Assembly: GCF_000264315.1 (NCBI RefSeq)
Contig: NZ_AJXU01000036.1
Location: 1 to 35,018, forward strand
DNA length: 35,018 bases
Reading direction: 5' to 3'
DNA from: Rhodanobacter fulvus Jip2
GTDB lineage: Bacteria; Pseudomonadota; Gammaproteobacteria; Xanthomonadales; Rhodanobacteraceae
Below the pieces are notes generated by a model, which saw nothing but the letters and a program-made list of their open reading frames with translations, made no database searches and had not been told where the DNA came from. The position numbers were made by a program, and so were the translations under genes. Below are positions 1 to 7,884 of the stretch, one piece after another. Each line of letters starts with the position of its first letter. Positions within the stretch are counted from its first letter, which is position 1.

Positions 1-33
1 ACTCAATAGATCAGAGCATCCCTAACGCTGGAG

Positions 34-62
34 GAGAGTTCCTACGCAAAAGTGGACACCCT
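34..62. repeat. Left terminal inverted repeat of the IS3-family element
   Basis: The repeat begins GAGAGTTCCTACGC and ends AGTGGACACCCT, and is matched in inverted orientation at 1256-1284 with 3 mismatches in 29. It lies just downstream of the OrfB stop codon. Confidence 0.85.
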
Positions 63-66
63 CCGG

Positions 67-888
67 TTAGGCAGCCAAGGCTTCGAACTCGACGGGAGAG
101 CGATAGCCAAGTGCCGAGTGTAAGCGCTTGCTGTTATAGAAATCGATGTAGCTGCGTACGGCAGCTCTGAGGTTGGATTCGCTGGTGAAGCTCTGGCGGT
201 GATACATGTCGGACTTCATGGATTTGTTCCACGATTCCATGTGTGCGTTGTCGGTCATGCGGTGCGGGCGATTCACGCTCTGCACCAACCCGGCGCTGGC
301 CAGCGCCTGCTTGAAATCGCTGGCCAGAAACTCCACGCCGCGATCACTGTGCAACAGCGTGCCGGCTGGCGGCTTGCGTTGACGCAGGGCTGCGGCCAGC
401 GCTCGACGGGTGAGGCGAGCGGTTCGGTCCGGGCCCAGCGACCAGCCCAGCAGTCGTCGCGAGTAGCGATCCATGACCGTGGCCAGGTAGCGCCACGTAC
501 CCGACACTTTCAGATACGTCACATCCGTGACCCACACCTGATCGGGTCGATCCACCTCTAGCTCATGGACGTGATTGTCGACGCTGGAGAAGAAGCGATT
601 CACGCCGGGACAGCGTCGATACAAATCGGCTGAGCACCCCCGCACGGCGTTGTCCCGCATCAATCGCTCAATCCGACGGCGTCCGACCGGCTCGCCCTTG
701 TTTTGCAACTCCTTGTGCACGCGCGGGCTGCCATAGGTCTGCCGGCTGTCATCATGGATCTGGCGAATCTTCCCGAGCAGGCGTGCATCCTCCTGCGTGC
801 GCTGGCTGGCCGGACGATCACGCCAGGCATAGAAGCCACTCGCGCTGACGCCATACAGTCGGCACAACAACCTCACGGGGTGGAACAC
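67..888 (-). CDS. IS3-family transposase OrfB (DDE integrase domain)
   Basis: This is the catalytic part of the transposase. An HTH_21-like segment (about residues 30-90, containing [10 protein letters not shown]) is followed by an rve integrase core. The DDE triad is visible as D122 (WVTDVTYL), D182 (HSDRGVEF) and E218 (AHMESWNK). The last two are separated by 35 residues, the IS3 spacing. The C-terminus has the usual [16 protein letters not shown]. The frame has no good independent start (GTG at 888). Reading upstream in this frame gives [13 protein letters not shown], joining OrfA at the A7 slippery run, so the working product is probably the OrfAB fusion running from 1229 to 67. Confidence 0.9.
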   Translation of the reverse strand: MFHPVRLLCRLYGVSASGFYAWRDRPASQRTQEDARLLGKIRQIHDDSRQTYGSPRVHKELQNKGEPVGRRRIERLMRDNAVRGCSADLYRRCPGVNRFFSSVDNHVHELEVDRPDQVWVTDVTYLKVSGTWRYLATVMDRYSRRLLGWSLGPDRTARLTRRALAAALRQRKPPAGTLLHSDRGVEFLASDFKQALASAGLVQSVNRPHRMTDNAHMESWNKSMKSDMYHRQSFTSESNLRAAVRSYIDFYNSKRLHSALGYRSPVEFEALAA

Positions 889-1229
889 TTGCTGCTGTTG
901 GATGAAGGCGAAGATGTCACCTTTCGACCGGAAGTGAACGCGATCGCTTTTTTTAAAAGGTCATGCTCGAGCTTCAGCTGCTCGTAGGCCTTCTTCACGC
1001 GGCGCAGGTCCTTGAGCTCGGCTGCTACCGCTTTGTCCACCGCCACACCCTTCGTCATGATCACACCCTCGCGCGCCTGTTTTCGCCAACGAGACAGCAT
1101 GAACGGATGGATGTAAAGCGAGGCAGCAACGTCCTGTACGGCGACCCCGGGCAACTGGCTCAAACGGGCGGCCGTCGCCTTGAAATCATCGGTATATCGA
1201 TAGGTTGTTCGTGGACCTGGTTTTGGCAT
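873..1229 (-). CDS. IS3-family transposase OrfA (DNA-binding subunit)
   Basis: This short basic protein (118 aa from ATG at 1229) has the layout of IS3-family OrfA. An N-terminal helix-turn-helix (about residues 10-50, with the typical SRWRKQ stretch at the recognition helix) is followed by a leucine-rich coiled coil containing [16 protein letters not shown] and then DLLKKA. It binds the IS ends and provides the N-terminal part of the OrfAB fusion transposase. The fusion would arise by -1 frameshifting at the A7 run at 948-954. The in-frame tail beyond that run is serine-rich and looks like meaningless read-through, as expected. An in-frame TTG at 1238 is an alternative start; ATG is preferred. 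Confidence 0.85.
   Translation of the reverse strand: MPKPGPRTTYRYTDDFKATAARLSQLPGVAVQDVAASLYIHPFMLSRWRKQAREGVIMTKGVAVDKAVAAELKDLRRVKKAYEQLKLEHDLLKKAIAFTSGRKVTSSPSSNSSKCSTP
948..954 (-). other. Programmed -1 frameshift site of the IS (A7 run)
   Basis: On the minus strand the OrfA codons TTA AAA AAA GCG form a run of seven A. A one-base backward slip there puts ribosomes into the frame reading [16 protein letters not shown] and on into OrfB without a stop. This is the usual way IS3-family elements make the OrfAB fusion. I did not establish a stimulatory downstream structure. Confidence 0.7.
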
Positions 1230-1255
1230 GGTGAGCAATCCTGAAGTGGTAGTTC

Positions 1256-1284
1256 AGGGTGTCCACTAAAGCGTAGGAACTCTC
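1256..1284. repeat. Right terminal inverted repeat of the IS3-family element
   Basis: This is the reverse complement of the left end, with TTT in place of AAA at the three central positions. It lies just upstream of the OrfA start and should hold the element's own weak promoter region. Confidence 0.85.
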
Positions 1285-1692
1285 TCGGCGACGAAGTCTG
1301 CCGTGAATGCTGGTAGATCGTGAAAGTGGTTGCTGTCAGGACTCGTCATGAAGCTCCCCTCGGGGCCTAACGCTAAGTAGCCCCCAGAAACGGGGCGTTG
1401 CACGCAGTATGCGGCGGCTGTCTTGACCTCACAAGCAACGAAATCCGTTGGGATATTGAGCCCGGCACGGCGGATTCGTGCTGGTCCGCAGCCTTCCCGC
1501 AGTGTTACACAACACTTTTGCGGGCGTATGAGTTACGCGCACAAAAGCGAGGTGTAACGCGGGGAATGCGCGCTGGTTTTCGGGCAACGGGCTTGCGCGG
1601 CGTTGGTGGGGGCGTCGGGGTGACGGCGTGGATTTGTCTATCATCGGTGGTGCGCCCGCGCTTTCCGCAGCTTGGCCATGACCGGAGCCACC
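1285..1692. other. Intergenic region between the IS and xyn10A
   Basis: I see no convincing gene in this 408-base stretch. It holds a 16-base inverted repeat, AGTGTTACACAACACT, at 1501-1516, a TATCAT hexamer at 1639-1644 that could serve as a -10 for the xylanase gene, and several short G+C-rich inverted repeats. There is no xyl-box (TGTTAGCGCTAACA-like) here, unlike the other transcription units of the cluster. Confidence 0.5.
1501..1516. promoter_or_regulatory. Inverted repeat upstream of xyn10A, candidate operator
   Basis: AGTGTT and AACACT are inverted with a 4-base spacer (ACAC). It sits about 180 bases before the xylanase start and 120 bases upstream of a TATCAT hexamer. The outer TGTT...AACA resembles a LacI-family operator half-site pair, but the centre is unlike the xyl-boxes in this window. 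The function is a guess. Confidence 0.3.
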
Positions 1693-2868
1693 ATGACCCA
1701 CCGACGCACTGCCCTTCGCCCGATCCATGCCGCAGCGTCCGCCTTCCTGCTGTTGGCCGCCTGTGCGCTGCCTGCGCATGCCACCAATGCGCCGGTTACC
1801 ACGCTCAAGCAGGCGTACGCGAACGACTTCCTGATCGGCACGGCCGTGAATGACGACATCGTCAGCGGCAAGGATGCGGCGTCGCGGGCGTTGGTGCTGA
1901 AGCATTTCAACGCGATCACGCTGGAGAACGCGATGAAGGCCGAGGTGGTGCATCCCTTGCCCGACCAGTGGGACTTCAAGGCGGCGGATGCGTTTGTGGA
2001 CTTCGGCCAGAAGCATCACATGTTCATCGTGGGCCACACCCTGGTGTGGCACAACCAGACGCCGGAGTGGTTTTTCCAGGACGACGCCGGCCAACCGCTG
2101 CCGGGCAAGCAGCTGGCCGAGCGGATGCGCCAATACATCGAGAAGGTGGCCGGCCGCTATGCCGGGCGCGTCGACAGCTGGGATGTGGTGAACGAGCAGA
2201 TTGGCGACGACGGCAACTACCGCGACACGGCATGGGTGCGCGGCATCGGCGATGGCGACGAGTTGATGCGCTTGGCTTTCGGCAATGCCGCCCGCTACGC
2301 GCCAAACACGGAGCTTTACTACAACGACTTCAACGCGTGGCGACCCACGAAGGTGGCCGGCATCGTGCGCATGGTGAAGATGCTCAAGGCGCATGGCATC
2401 CGCATCGACGGCGTGGGCATCCAGGGCCATTGGGGGCTGGATTACCCGTCGCTGGCCGACATCGAGGCGGCGATCGACGCGTATGCCGCGGCCGGGGTCA
2501 AGGTTTCGATCACCGAGCTGGATGTGGACGTGCTGCCGCTGACCAAGGAGGGCCAGATCATCGGCCAGGGCATGACCCATCCGCAGTTTCAGCTGCCGGA
2601 GTTCAAGAAGTTCCTGGACCCTTATCGCGATGGCCTGCCGGCCGACGTGCAGCGGCAGCTGACCGACCGCTACGCCGCGCTGTTCGCATTGTTCCATCGC
2701 GAGCGCGACAAGCTGGAGCGCGTGTCGGTCTGGGGCGTGACCGACGACATGTCGTGGAAGAACGGTTACCCGATCCCGGACCGCACCAATTACCCGCTGC
2801 TGTTCGATCGCCACCACCAGCCCAAGCCGGCGCTGGATGCGGTGCTGGCGGTACCGCTGCGGCATTAG
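1693..2868 (+). CDS. xyn10A: GH10 endo-1,4-beta-xylanase, exported, possible lipoprotein
   Basis: This protein (391 aa) hydrolyses internal beta-1,4 bonds of xylan with retention of configuration. The chosen ATG at 1693 follows GGAG at a five-base spacing; an upstream ATG (1678) and TTG (1672) are in frame. The N-terminus is a signal sequence ending in LAAC (Cys24), which fits a lipobox; a plain signal-peptidase-I cut after AHA is the alternative. A single GH10 barrel follows with the acid/base Glu168 in SWDVVNEQ and the nucleophile Glu275 in ITELDVDV, plus the GH10 motif HTLVWHNQTPEW. No carbohydrate-binding module is present. The neighbouring TonB receptor probably takes up its xylo-oligosaccharide products. 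Unlike that receptor gene, its own upstream region has no xyl-box. Confidence 0.95.
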   Translation: MTHRRTALRPIHAAASAFLLLAACALPAHATNAPVTTLKQAYANDFLIGTAVNDDIVSGKDAASRALVLKHFNAITLENAMKAEVVHPLPDQWDFKAADAFVDFGQKHHMFIVGHTLVWHNQTPEWFFQDDAGQPLPGKQLAERMRQYIEKVAGRYAGRVDSWDVVNEQIGDDGNYRDTAWVRGIGDGDELMRLAFGNAARYAPNTELYYNDFNAWRPTKVAGIVRMVKMLKAHGIRIDGVGIQGHWGLDYPSLADIEAAIDAYAAAGVKVSITELDVDVLPLTKEGQIIGQGMTHPQFQLPEFKKFLDPYRDGLPADVQRQLTDRYAALFALFHRERDKLERVSVWGVTDDMSWKNGYPIPDRTNYPLLFDRHHQPKPALDAVLAVPLRH

Positions 2869-3104
2869 GTCGCGGCGCTACGCCAAGCGCGCGCCATGGC
2901 TGGCAAGCGATGCCGCCGCTCGCGCGATACTGGAAAAAACCGTATATGAAATCGCTCGCGGCGCGCGTATACAGATAAAAATGTTAGCGCTATCCAAGCT
3001 ATAGCAATTGCCGCGGCCAGGCTTGGGGATTTTACTGGTACGCAGAAAAATGGAGACGGCGCAGCGGGGGCTGCGCACGTTCCATCCATCGAGAAGGGGG
3101 AGAC
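2869..3104. other. Regulatory gap between xyn10A and the TonB receptor gene
   Basis: These 236 bases contain no gene. A GATAAA hexamer at about 2974-2979 followed within two to three bases by a xyl-box (2982-2995) suggests a receptor promoter under XylR control. This arrangement resembles the xylBA promoter, where the operator follows the -10 by three bases. I see no clear -35 and no strong terminator after xyn10A. Confidence 0.5.
2982..2995 (+). promoter_or_regulatory. Degenerate xyl-box (LacI-family XylR operator)
   Basis: TGTTAGCGCTATCC matches the perfect palindrome TGTTAGCGCTAACA upstream of xylB at 12 of 14 positions. One half-site is intact and one is decayed. It lies 110 bases before the receptor start codon. 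Xanthomonads are known to mark xylan genes with a closely related 14-base box bound by a LacI-family repressor. Confidence 0.7.
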
Positions 3105-6100
3105 ATGAAGAGGAACAGCCAAGAGCTGCTGCTGGGCGGAGCGCGCGCGCGCGGAAATCATCGGTTTCGCGAGACGCGGCTTGCCGCCGCCATCGCGCTG
3201 GGCATGGCGCTGGTAGGTGCGCCATGCCTGACACAGGCGCAGGACGCCAACACGGACGCGCCGGCAACCACCGCGCCCGAGTCGGCGGCGATGGCGCCAT
3301 CCAAAAAGAACACGGCGGCCAAGCCGGACGTGTCGGAAATGGGTGCCATCACGGTCACCGGCATTCGCGCCAGCCTGATGTCGGCGCAATCGCTGAAGCA
3401 GAATGCGGACCAGATCATCGATTCGGTGACGGCCACCGACATCAACGCGCTGCCCGACCGCAGCGTCACCGAAACCCTGCAGCGCATCAGCGGCGTCACC
3501 GTGGATCACTTCCTGGCCGACGACGACCCGAACCATCCGGCGGCCGAGGGCAGCGGCGTGCTGATCCGCGGCCTGCCCTACGTCGGCAGCCTGCTCAATG
3601 GCCGCACCAGCTTCTCGGCCAACAACGGCCGCGCGCTGGGCTTCCAGGACGTACCGGCGGAATTGATGGCCGGCGTGGACGTGTACAAGAACCCGTCCGC
3701 CGAAATCATCGAAGGCGGCATCGGCGGCACGGTGAACCTGCGCACACGCATGCCGTTCGATACCGGCAAGACCACCGCGTTCTCCTTCGGCATCAACGAC
3801 GGCGACATGGCGAAGAAGCACAAGCCGGCGGCCTCGTTCCTGTACAGCAACGTGTGGGAGAGCGATACCTACGGCAAGTTCGGCGCGCTGTTCGACGTGG
3901 CGATCTCCGAGCTTTCCACGCGCAGCGACGGCGTGCAGGTACAGCCCTACGTGTTGCGCCCGACCAAGACCGACGGCCCCGACACCTGGTTGCAGGACGC
4001 CGACGGCAACTGGCGCAACGACCTCGGCGCCACCGTCGCCGATGGCGCGCCCAATGGCCAGGGTTATGTACCCGGCGGCGTCAACTGGCGCCGCATGGAC
4101 ATGGATCGTCGCCGCATCGGCCTGTACGGCGGCCTGCAATGGCAGCCGAACGACCGCTGGGAGATCTATTCGCAGTTCTTCCGCTCCAACTACAACCTGC
4201 ACTGGTCCGAGCACTTCGTGCAGTCCAACGAGGGCAACTTCTACAACCCGCTGCCGGCCAATGGCACCAACTTCACCTATGACGACCGTGGGGTATTCCA
4301 GACCGGCACCATCACCTCGTCGGCGTGGCGCGGCGACCCGGCACTGGGGCCGTTCGGCAACAACGCGTACTACACGACGAACCGCGATGCCCAGCAGTTC
4401 ACGCAAACCACCGACTGGTCCAACGGCTTCAAGGTCAACCTCACCGACAACGTGATCCTGAGCGGCGACCTGCAGCTGGCGAAATCCGTCAGCAACACGC
4501 TGGACTTCACCGTCTACAACCAGATCTACATGCCGCCGCTCTCGCTCGACGTCAGCGGCAGCGTGCCCAGCGTGACGGTCACCGACCCGGCCTACCTGGC
4601 CGACGGGCACAACTACATCCTGTGGTCCGCCATGGACCATCTCCAGCACGACTACGGCCTGGAGCGGGCCGCCAAGATCGACCTGGAGGTCAACTTCGAC
4701 AGTGCGGTAGTGCGCTCGCTGCGCGTGGGTGTGCGTGCCACCAACAGCCACCGCTACAGCAACAACACCAACAGCTCGTACAACTGGGGCGCGCTCAACA
4801 CGCACTGGCTGACGTACAACTCGCCCGAGGACCTGGCCCGCGCCGACACCCTGCCGAGCTGGATGCAGTCCTACGAGACGCTGGGCAACTTCTATCGTGG
4901 GGATGCGAACGTACCCACCACGCTGTGGTTCCCCAGCAGCGAGCTGGTCAGCAACTACCGCAAGGCGATTCCTGCGCTGCGCTCGCACGCGCTGGAAGGC
5001 GGCATCTGGTGCCCGCAGGAAACCACCGACGGCTCCTGCACGCCGGGAAGCCCGATGAGCGACAACAACATGTGGGAGAAGACCCAGGCCCTTTACGGCT
5101 CGCTGTATTTCGGCACACCGGACGACCGCTTCGACGGTAACGTCGGCCTGCGCCTGGTGCGTACCAGCGTGCGCTCGAACGGCTCGGTCACCTTCCCCTC
5201 GCTCTCCAGCGCCTCCGGCAGCCTGGGCAATTATCCCCAGGACGTGATCGACGTGATGTTCAGCGGCTTGACCGAGCCGATGGAAGGCCACACCAGCTAC
5301 AAGAACGCACTGCCGAGCTTGAACCTGCGCTACAAGCTCACCGACGACTTGCAGTGGCGTTTCGCCGCCGGGCGCGCCATCACCCGTCCGGCCATCAACC
5401 AGCTCAACGCCTATCTGAAAGTGGGCGCCTCGTGGGCAGCGACGCCGGGCGGTCAGTCGACGCTGGCTGGCTGGAAGGCCACGTCGGGCGGTAATCCGGC
5501 GCTCAAGCCGATGATCTCGGACCAGTTCGACACCTCGCTGGAGTGGTACTTCGCTCCCACCGGACAGCTCTACACCACGCTGTTCCACAAGAAGCTGAAG
5601 AACTACATCGCCGACGAAATCTGGCTGCAGAACATCGCCGGCCAGACCCTGCCGGTCAGTGGCCCGGTGAACGCCGGCGACGGCACGGTGAAGGGCTTCG
5701 AGATCGGTTACTCGCAGTTCTTCGACTTCCTGCCGGGCGCCTGGCGTGGCTTTGGCGTGCAGGCGAACTACACCTACCTGAAGAGCTCGCGCATCGCCGG
5801 CACCACGTCCTGCGACCCGAACCACAACAACGGCAGTTGCGATGCGGAGTTCATCGTCAACAACCAGCCGCTGCCGATGCAGGGCCTGTCGCCGAAGAGC
5901 TACAACTTCACCGCGATGTACGAATACGGCAACTGGTCGGCACGACTGGCCTGGTCGTGGCGTGATCGCTACCTGCTGGCCGAGCAGGATTCGGGTGACA
6001 CCTACGTGCCGGTGTGGAGCGACAGCTTCGGCCAGCTGGACGGTTCGGTGTTCTTCAATATCAACAAGAACGTCAAGGTCGGGCTCCTGCTCAACAACCT

Positions 6101-6272
6101 GACGAACGCCAAGACCAAGGTACTGATGGGGCCGTCGACGTATGCCGACAGCGACGCCCGCATCAACAACCCGACGCTGGCGCCGTCCGGCTACGTCGAC
6201 CAGAACCGTTACCTGCGCAGCACGTTCGTGAACGATCGTCGTGCCGAAGTGGTGATCCGCGCCACGTTCTGA
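3105..6272 (+). CDS. TonB-dependent outer-membrane receptor, probable xylo-oligosaccharide transporter
   Basis: The start ATG follows GGGGGAGAC. The 1055-aa product has a long-n-region signal sequence (cleavage near residue 46), a TonB-box-like AITVTG at about 81-86, a plug domain (PDRSVTETLQRISGV and the VDVYKNPSAEIIEGGIGGTV motif) and a large beta-barrel. It ends in aromatic Phe, as outer-membrane barrels do. It belongs to the long Xanthomonas/Caulobacter-type carbohydrate receptors rather than siderophore receptors. Position next to a GH10 xylanase and behind a xyl-box points to uptake of (glucurono)xylo-oligosaccharides. The substrate is inferred from context and not read from binding residues. 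It is followed by two hairpins, the second a likely terminator. Confidence 0.92.
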   Translation: MKRNSQELLLGGARARGNHRFRETRLAAAIALGMALVGAPCLTQAQDANTDAPATTAPESAAMAPSKKNTAAKPDVSEMGAITVTGIRASLMSAQSLKQNADQIIDSVTATDINALPDRSVTETLQRISGVTVDHFLADDDPNHPAAEGSGVLIRGLPYVGSLLNGRTSFSANNGRALGFQDVPAELMAGVDVYKNPSAEIIEGGIGGTVNLRTRMPFDTGKTTAFSFGINDGDMAKKHKPAASFLYSNVWESDTYGKFGALFDVAISELSTRSDGVQVQPYVLRPTKTDGPDTWLQDADGNWRNDLGATVADGAPNGQGYVPGGVNWRRMDMDRRRIGLYGGLQWQPNDRWEIYSQFFRSNYNLHWSEHFVQSNEGNFYNPLPANGTNFTYDDRGVFQTGTITSSAWRGDPALGPFGNNAYYTTNRDAQQFTQTTDWSNGFKVNLTDNVILSGDLQLAKSVSNTLDFTVYNQIYMPPLSLDVSGSVPSVTVTDPAYLADGHNYILWSAMDHLQHDYGLERAAKIDLEVNFDSAVVRSLRVGVRATNSHRYSNNTNSSYNWGALNTHWLTYNSPEDLARADTLPSWMQSYETLGNFYRGDANVPTTLWFPSSELVSNYRKAIPALRSHALEGGIWCPQETTDGSCTPGSPMSDNNMWEKTQALYGSLYFGTPDDRFDGNVGLRLVRTSVRSNGSVTFPSLSSASGSLGNYPQDVIDVMFSGLTEPMEGHTSYKNALPSLNLRYKLTDDLQWRFAAGRAITRPAINQLNAYLKVGASWAATPGGQSTLAGWKATSGGNPALKPMISDQFDTSLEWYFAPTGQLYTTLFHKKLKNYIADEIWLQNIAGQTLPVSGPVNAGDGTVKGFEIGYSQFFDFLPGAWRGFGVQANYTYLKSSRIAGTTSCDPNHNNGSCDAEFIVNNQPLPMQGLSPKSYNFTAMYEYGNWSARLAWSWRDRYLLAEQDSGDTYVPVWSDSFGQLDGSVFFNINKNVKVGLLLNNLTNAKTKVLMGPSTYADSDARINNPTLAPSGYVDQNRYLRSTFVNDRRAEVVIRATF

Positions 6273-6284
6273 CCCGCCGCACGA

Positions 6285-6317
6285 CTGTCCGCGCCGCCTG
6301 CAACGGGGCGCGGACAG
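6285..6317 (+). terminator. Strong hairpin after the TonB receptor gene
   Basis: An 11-bp perfect stem (CTGTCCGCGCC pairing with GGCGCGGACAG) encloses an 11-base loop. It starts 12 bases after the receptor stop codon. There is no T-run, so it may protect the mRNA end or work together with the next hairpin. Confidence 0.5.
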
Positions 6318-6331
6318 TCACGGCGATTGCC

Positions 6332-6376
6332 GCTTGCCGACGCGTGTGCCGTCCGGCAAGCGGGCTCTTTTCTCTC
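6332..6376 (+). terminator. Likely intrinsic terminator of the TonB receptor gene
   Basis: An 8-bp stem (GCTTGCCG with CGGCAAGC, 6332-6361) is followed closely by the T-rich CTCTTTTCTCTC. It lies between convergent genes: the receptor on the plus strand and the gntP-family permease on the minus strand. Confidence 0.55.
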
Positions 6377-6470
6377 GATGCATTCCACCGGACCAAGGAC
6401 GCGCGGGGCGACAGCACCCGCGGCCCGCGCGTGGGCCATCGTCAGCTCGGCGGGTGAGGCAGGGGCGGGC

Positions 6471-7787
6471 TCAGCCCACCACCGTGTTCAACAGCAGCAC
6501 GCCGGCCAGGCCGATCAGCGAGATTGTCGTCTCCATCACCGTCCACGACAGGAAGGTCTGTTTCATGGAGAGGTTGAAAAACTCCTTGAACATCCAGAAC
6601 GCCGAGTCGTTGACGTGCGAGCCGAACACGCTGCCGCAGCCCACCGCCAGCACCATCAGCTCGGGCGAGGCGCCAGTGGTGGCGATCAGCGGGCCGACCA
6701 CGCCGGCGGCGGTGAGCACGGCCACCGTGGACGAACCGATCATCACCCGCAGCAGCGCGGTGGCGAGCCAGGCGAACACCAGCGGCGTCATCTGCCAGGT
6801 GCGGCTGAGCTCGGCGATGGTGGCGCCCACACCGCTGTCCACCAGCACCTGCTTGAACACGCCGCCGGCGGTGATGATCAGCAGGATTACCGAGATGCCG
6901 CTGATGGCGGCGTTGAGCCAGCGGGTCTGGGTTTCCAGCGCCGCGCCGCGGCGGTAACCGAGCCAGTAGAACGCGGCCACGGTGGCCAGCAGCAGGGCGA
7001 TGGTGGGATTGCCCAGGAACAGCAGGGTTTCGCGCAGCACACCTTTGGGCAGCACGCCGTCGGCCAGCACCGAGAGACCGATCAGCCAGATCGGCGACAG
7101 CGCGATCAGGAACGAGCTCCACGCGCCCGGCGGCGACTGGTCGGTCGTGGTGGTGGGGCCGGCAAACAGCTCCAGCATGGGCGGGTTGATCGCCTTCATT
7201 CGCCGCGCCAGCCACGGGCCGGCGATCACCACCGCGGGTATCGCCAGCACCACGCCGTACATCAGGGTGTGGCCCATGTCGGCGCCGAACGCGTTGACCA
7301 GGAACACCGGCCCCGGGTGCGGCGGCAGGAAGCAGTGGGTGGTGCTGAGCGAGGCCACGGTGGGAATGGCCAGTTGCAGGATTGGCAAGCCGGTGCGCCG
7401 CGCCAGCGAGAAGATCAGCGGGATCAGGATGATGAAGCCGGCATTGAAGTACAGCGGGATACCGACCATGAAGCCGGTCAGCAGCAAGGCCCACTGGATG
7501 TTGCGCAGGCCCAGTTTCGCGACCAGGGTGGTGGCGATCTTCTCCGCCGCGCCGCTCTCTTCCAGCACCTTGCCCAGCACCGCGCCCAGGATGATCACCA
7601 GCGCCAGCCCGGCCAGCGTGCTGCCCACGCCGTGGTCGATGGTCTTCAGCAGCTCCTGCGGCGACATGCCCAGCAGCAGGCCCATCGGGATCGCGGTCAG
7701 CAGCAGCGACAGGAACGGGCTGACCTTGCGCGCGGTGAGAAAGATCTGCACGGCGATAGCCGCGGCGATGATGAGAAACGTGACCAT
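6471..7787 (-). CDS. GntP-family aldonate permease, probable D-xylonate importer
   Basis: This 438-aa integral membrane protein has about 12-14 hydrophobic segments and GntP-family hallmarks: FLPPHPGP in the centre and GSHVNDSAFWMFKEFF near the C-terminus. GntP proteins import gluconate and related sugar acids by proton symport. It is the last gene of the minus-strand train, directly after a YjhG-type xylonate dehydratase. E. coli likewise places a GntP-type permease (yjhF) beside yjhG, which supports D-xylonate as substrate; gluconate or another pentonate remains possible. The start is preceded by GGGGAG. A perfect 20-base palindrome in the 97-base gap upstream may lower its expression relative to the preceding genes. 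Confidence 0.92.
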   Translation of the reverse strand: MVTFLIIAAAIAVQIFLTARKVSPFLSLLLTAIPMGLLLGMSPQELLKTIDHGVGSTLAGLALVIILGAVLGKVLEESGAAEKIATTLVAKLGLRNIQWALLLTGFMVGIPLYFNAGFIILIPLIFSLARRTGLPILQLAIPTVASLSTTHCFLPPHPGPVFLVNAFGADMGHTLMYGVVLAIPAVVIAGPWLARRMKAINPPMLELFAGPTTTTDQSPPGAWSSFLIALSPIWLIGLSVLADGVLPKGVLRETLLFLGNPTIALLLATVAAFYWLGYRRGAALETQTRWLNAAISGISVILLIITAGGVFKQVLVDSGVGATIAELSRTWQMTPLVFAWLATALLRVMIGSSTVAVLTAAGVVGPLIATTGASPELMVLAVGCGSVFGSHVNDSAFWMFKEFFNLSMKQTFLSWTVMETTISLIGLAGVLLLNTVVG

Positions 7788-7856
7788 CCAGTAACTCCCC
7801 TGGTGCGAACAGCTTCATGCATGACCGCGACGACCTGGGCCGACGCTGCGTGGTGT

Positions 7857-7876
7857 GCCGGCGCCGCGGCGCCGGC
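7857..7876 (-). promoter_or_regulatory. Perfect 20-base G+C palindrome between xylonate dehydratase and permease genes
   Basis: GCCGGCGCCG is followed directly by its reverse complement. In RNA it would form a stem with almost no loop or a slightly opened hairpin. It is 8 bases beyond the dehydratase stop and about 70 before the permease start. No T-run follows on either strand, so attenuation or mRNA protection is more likely than full termination. Confidence 0.45.
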
Positions 7877-7884
7877 GTGATTGT

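Larger units (their letters stand above)
34..1284 (-). mobile_element. IS3-family insertion sequence, apparently complete (1251 bp)
   Basis: Two overlapping minus-strand transposase frames are enclosed by 29-bp terminal inverted repeats (34-62 and 1256-1284). The repeats match at 26 of 29 positions; the only differences are a central AAA versus TTT. Layout, size and the DDE transposase are typical of IS3-family elements. Both frames are open and an A7 slippery run lies where they overlap, so the element looks capable of making transposase. I could not find a direct target duplication: the bases outside are GAG on the left and TCG on the right. The insertion may be old, rearranged, or the ends may be a base or two off. 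Confidence 0.9.

Noticed and set aside
1365..1400. CCTAACGCT near the IS, also present at 21-29, as a possible integron attC site or long target repeat
   Set aside because: Only 9 bases match, no proper GTTRRRY partner is present, and the two copies are not at the IS ends.
2865..5825. A 986-codon open frame on the minus strand opposite the TonB receptor gene
   Set aside because: It is an antisense shadow caused by high G+C and codon bias; the protein is Val/Arg/Gln/His-rich and of no family, while the plus-strand receptor has clear motifs.
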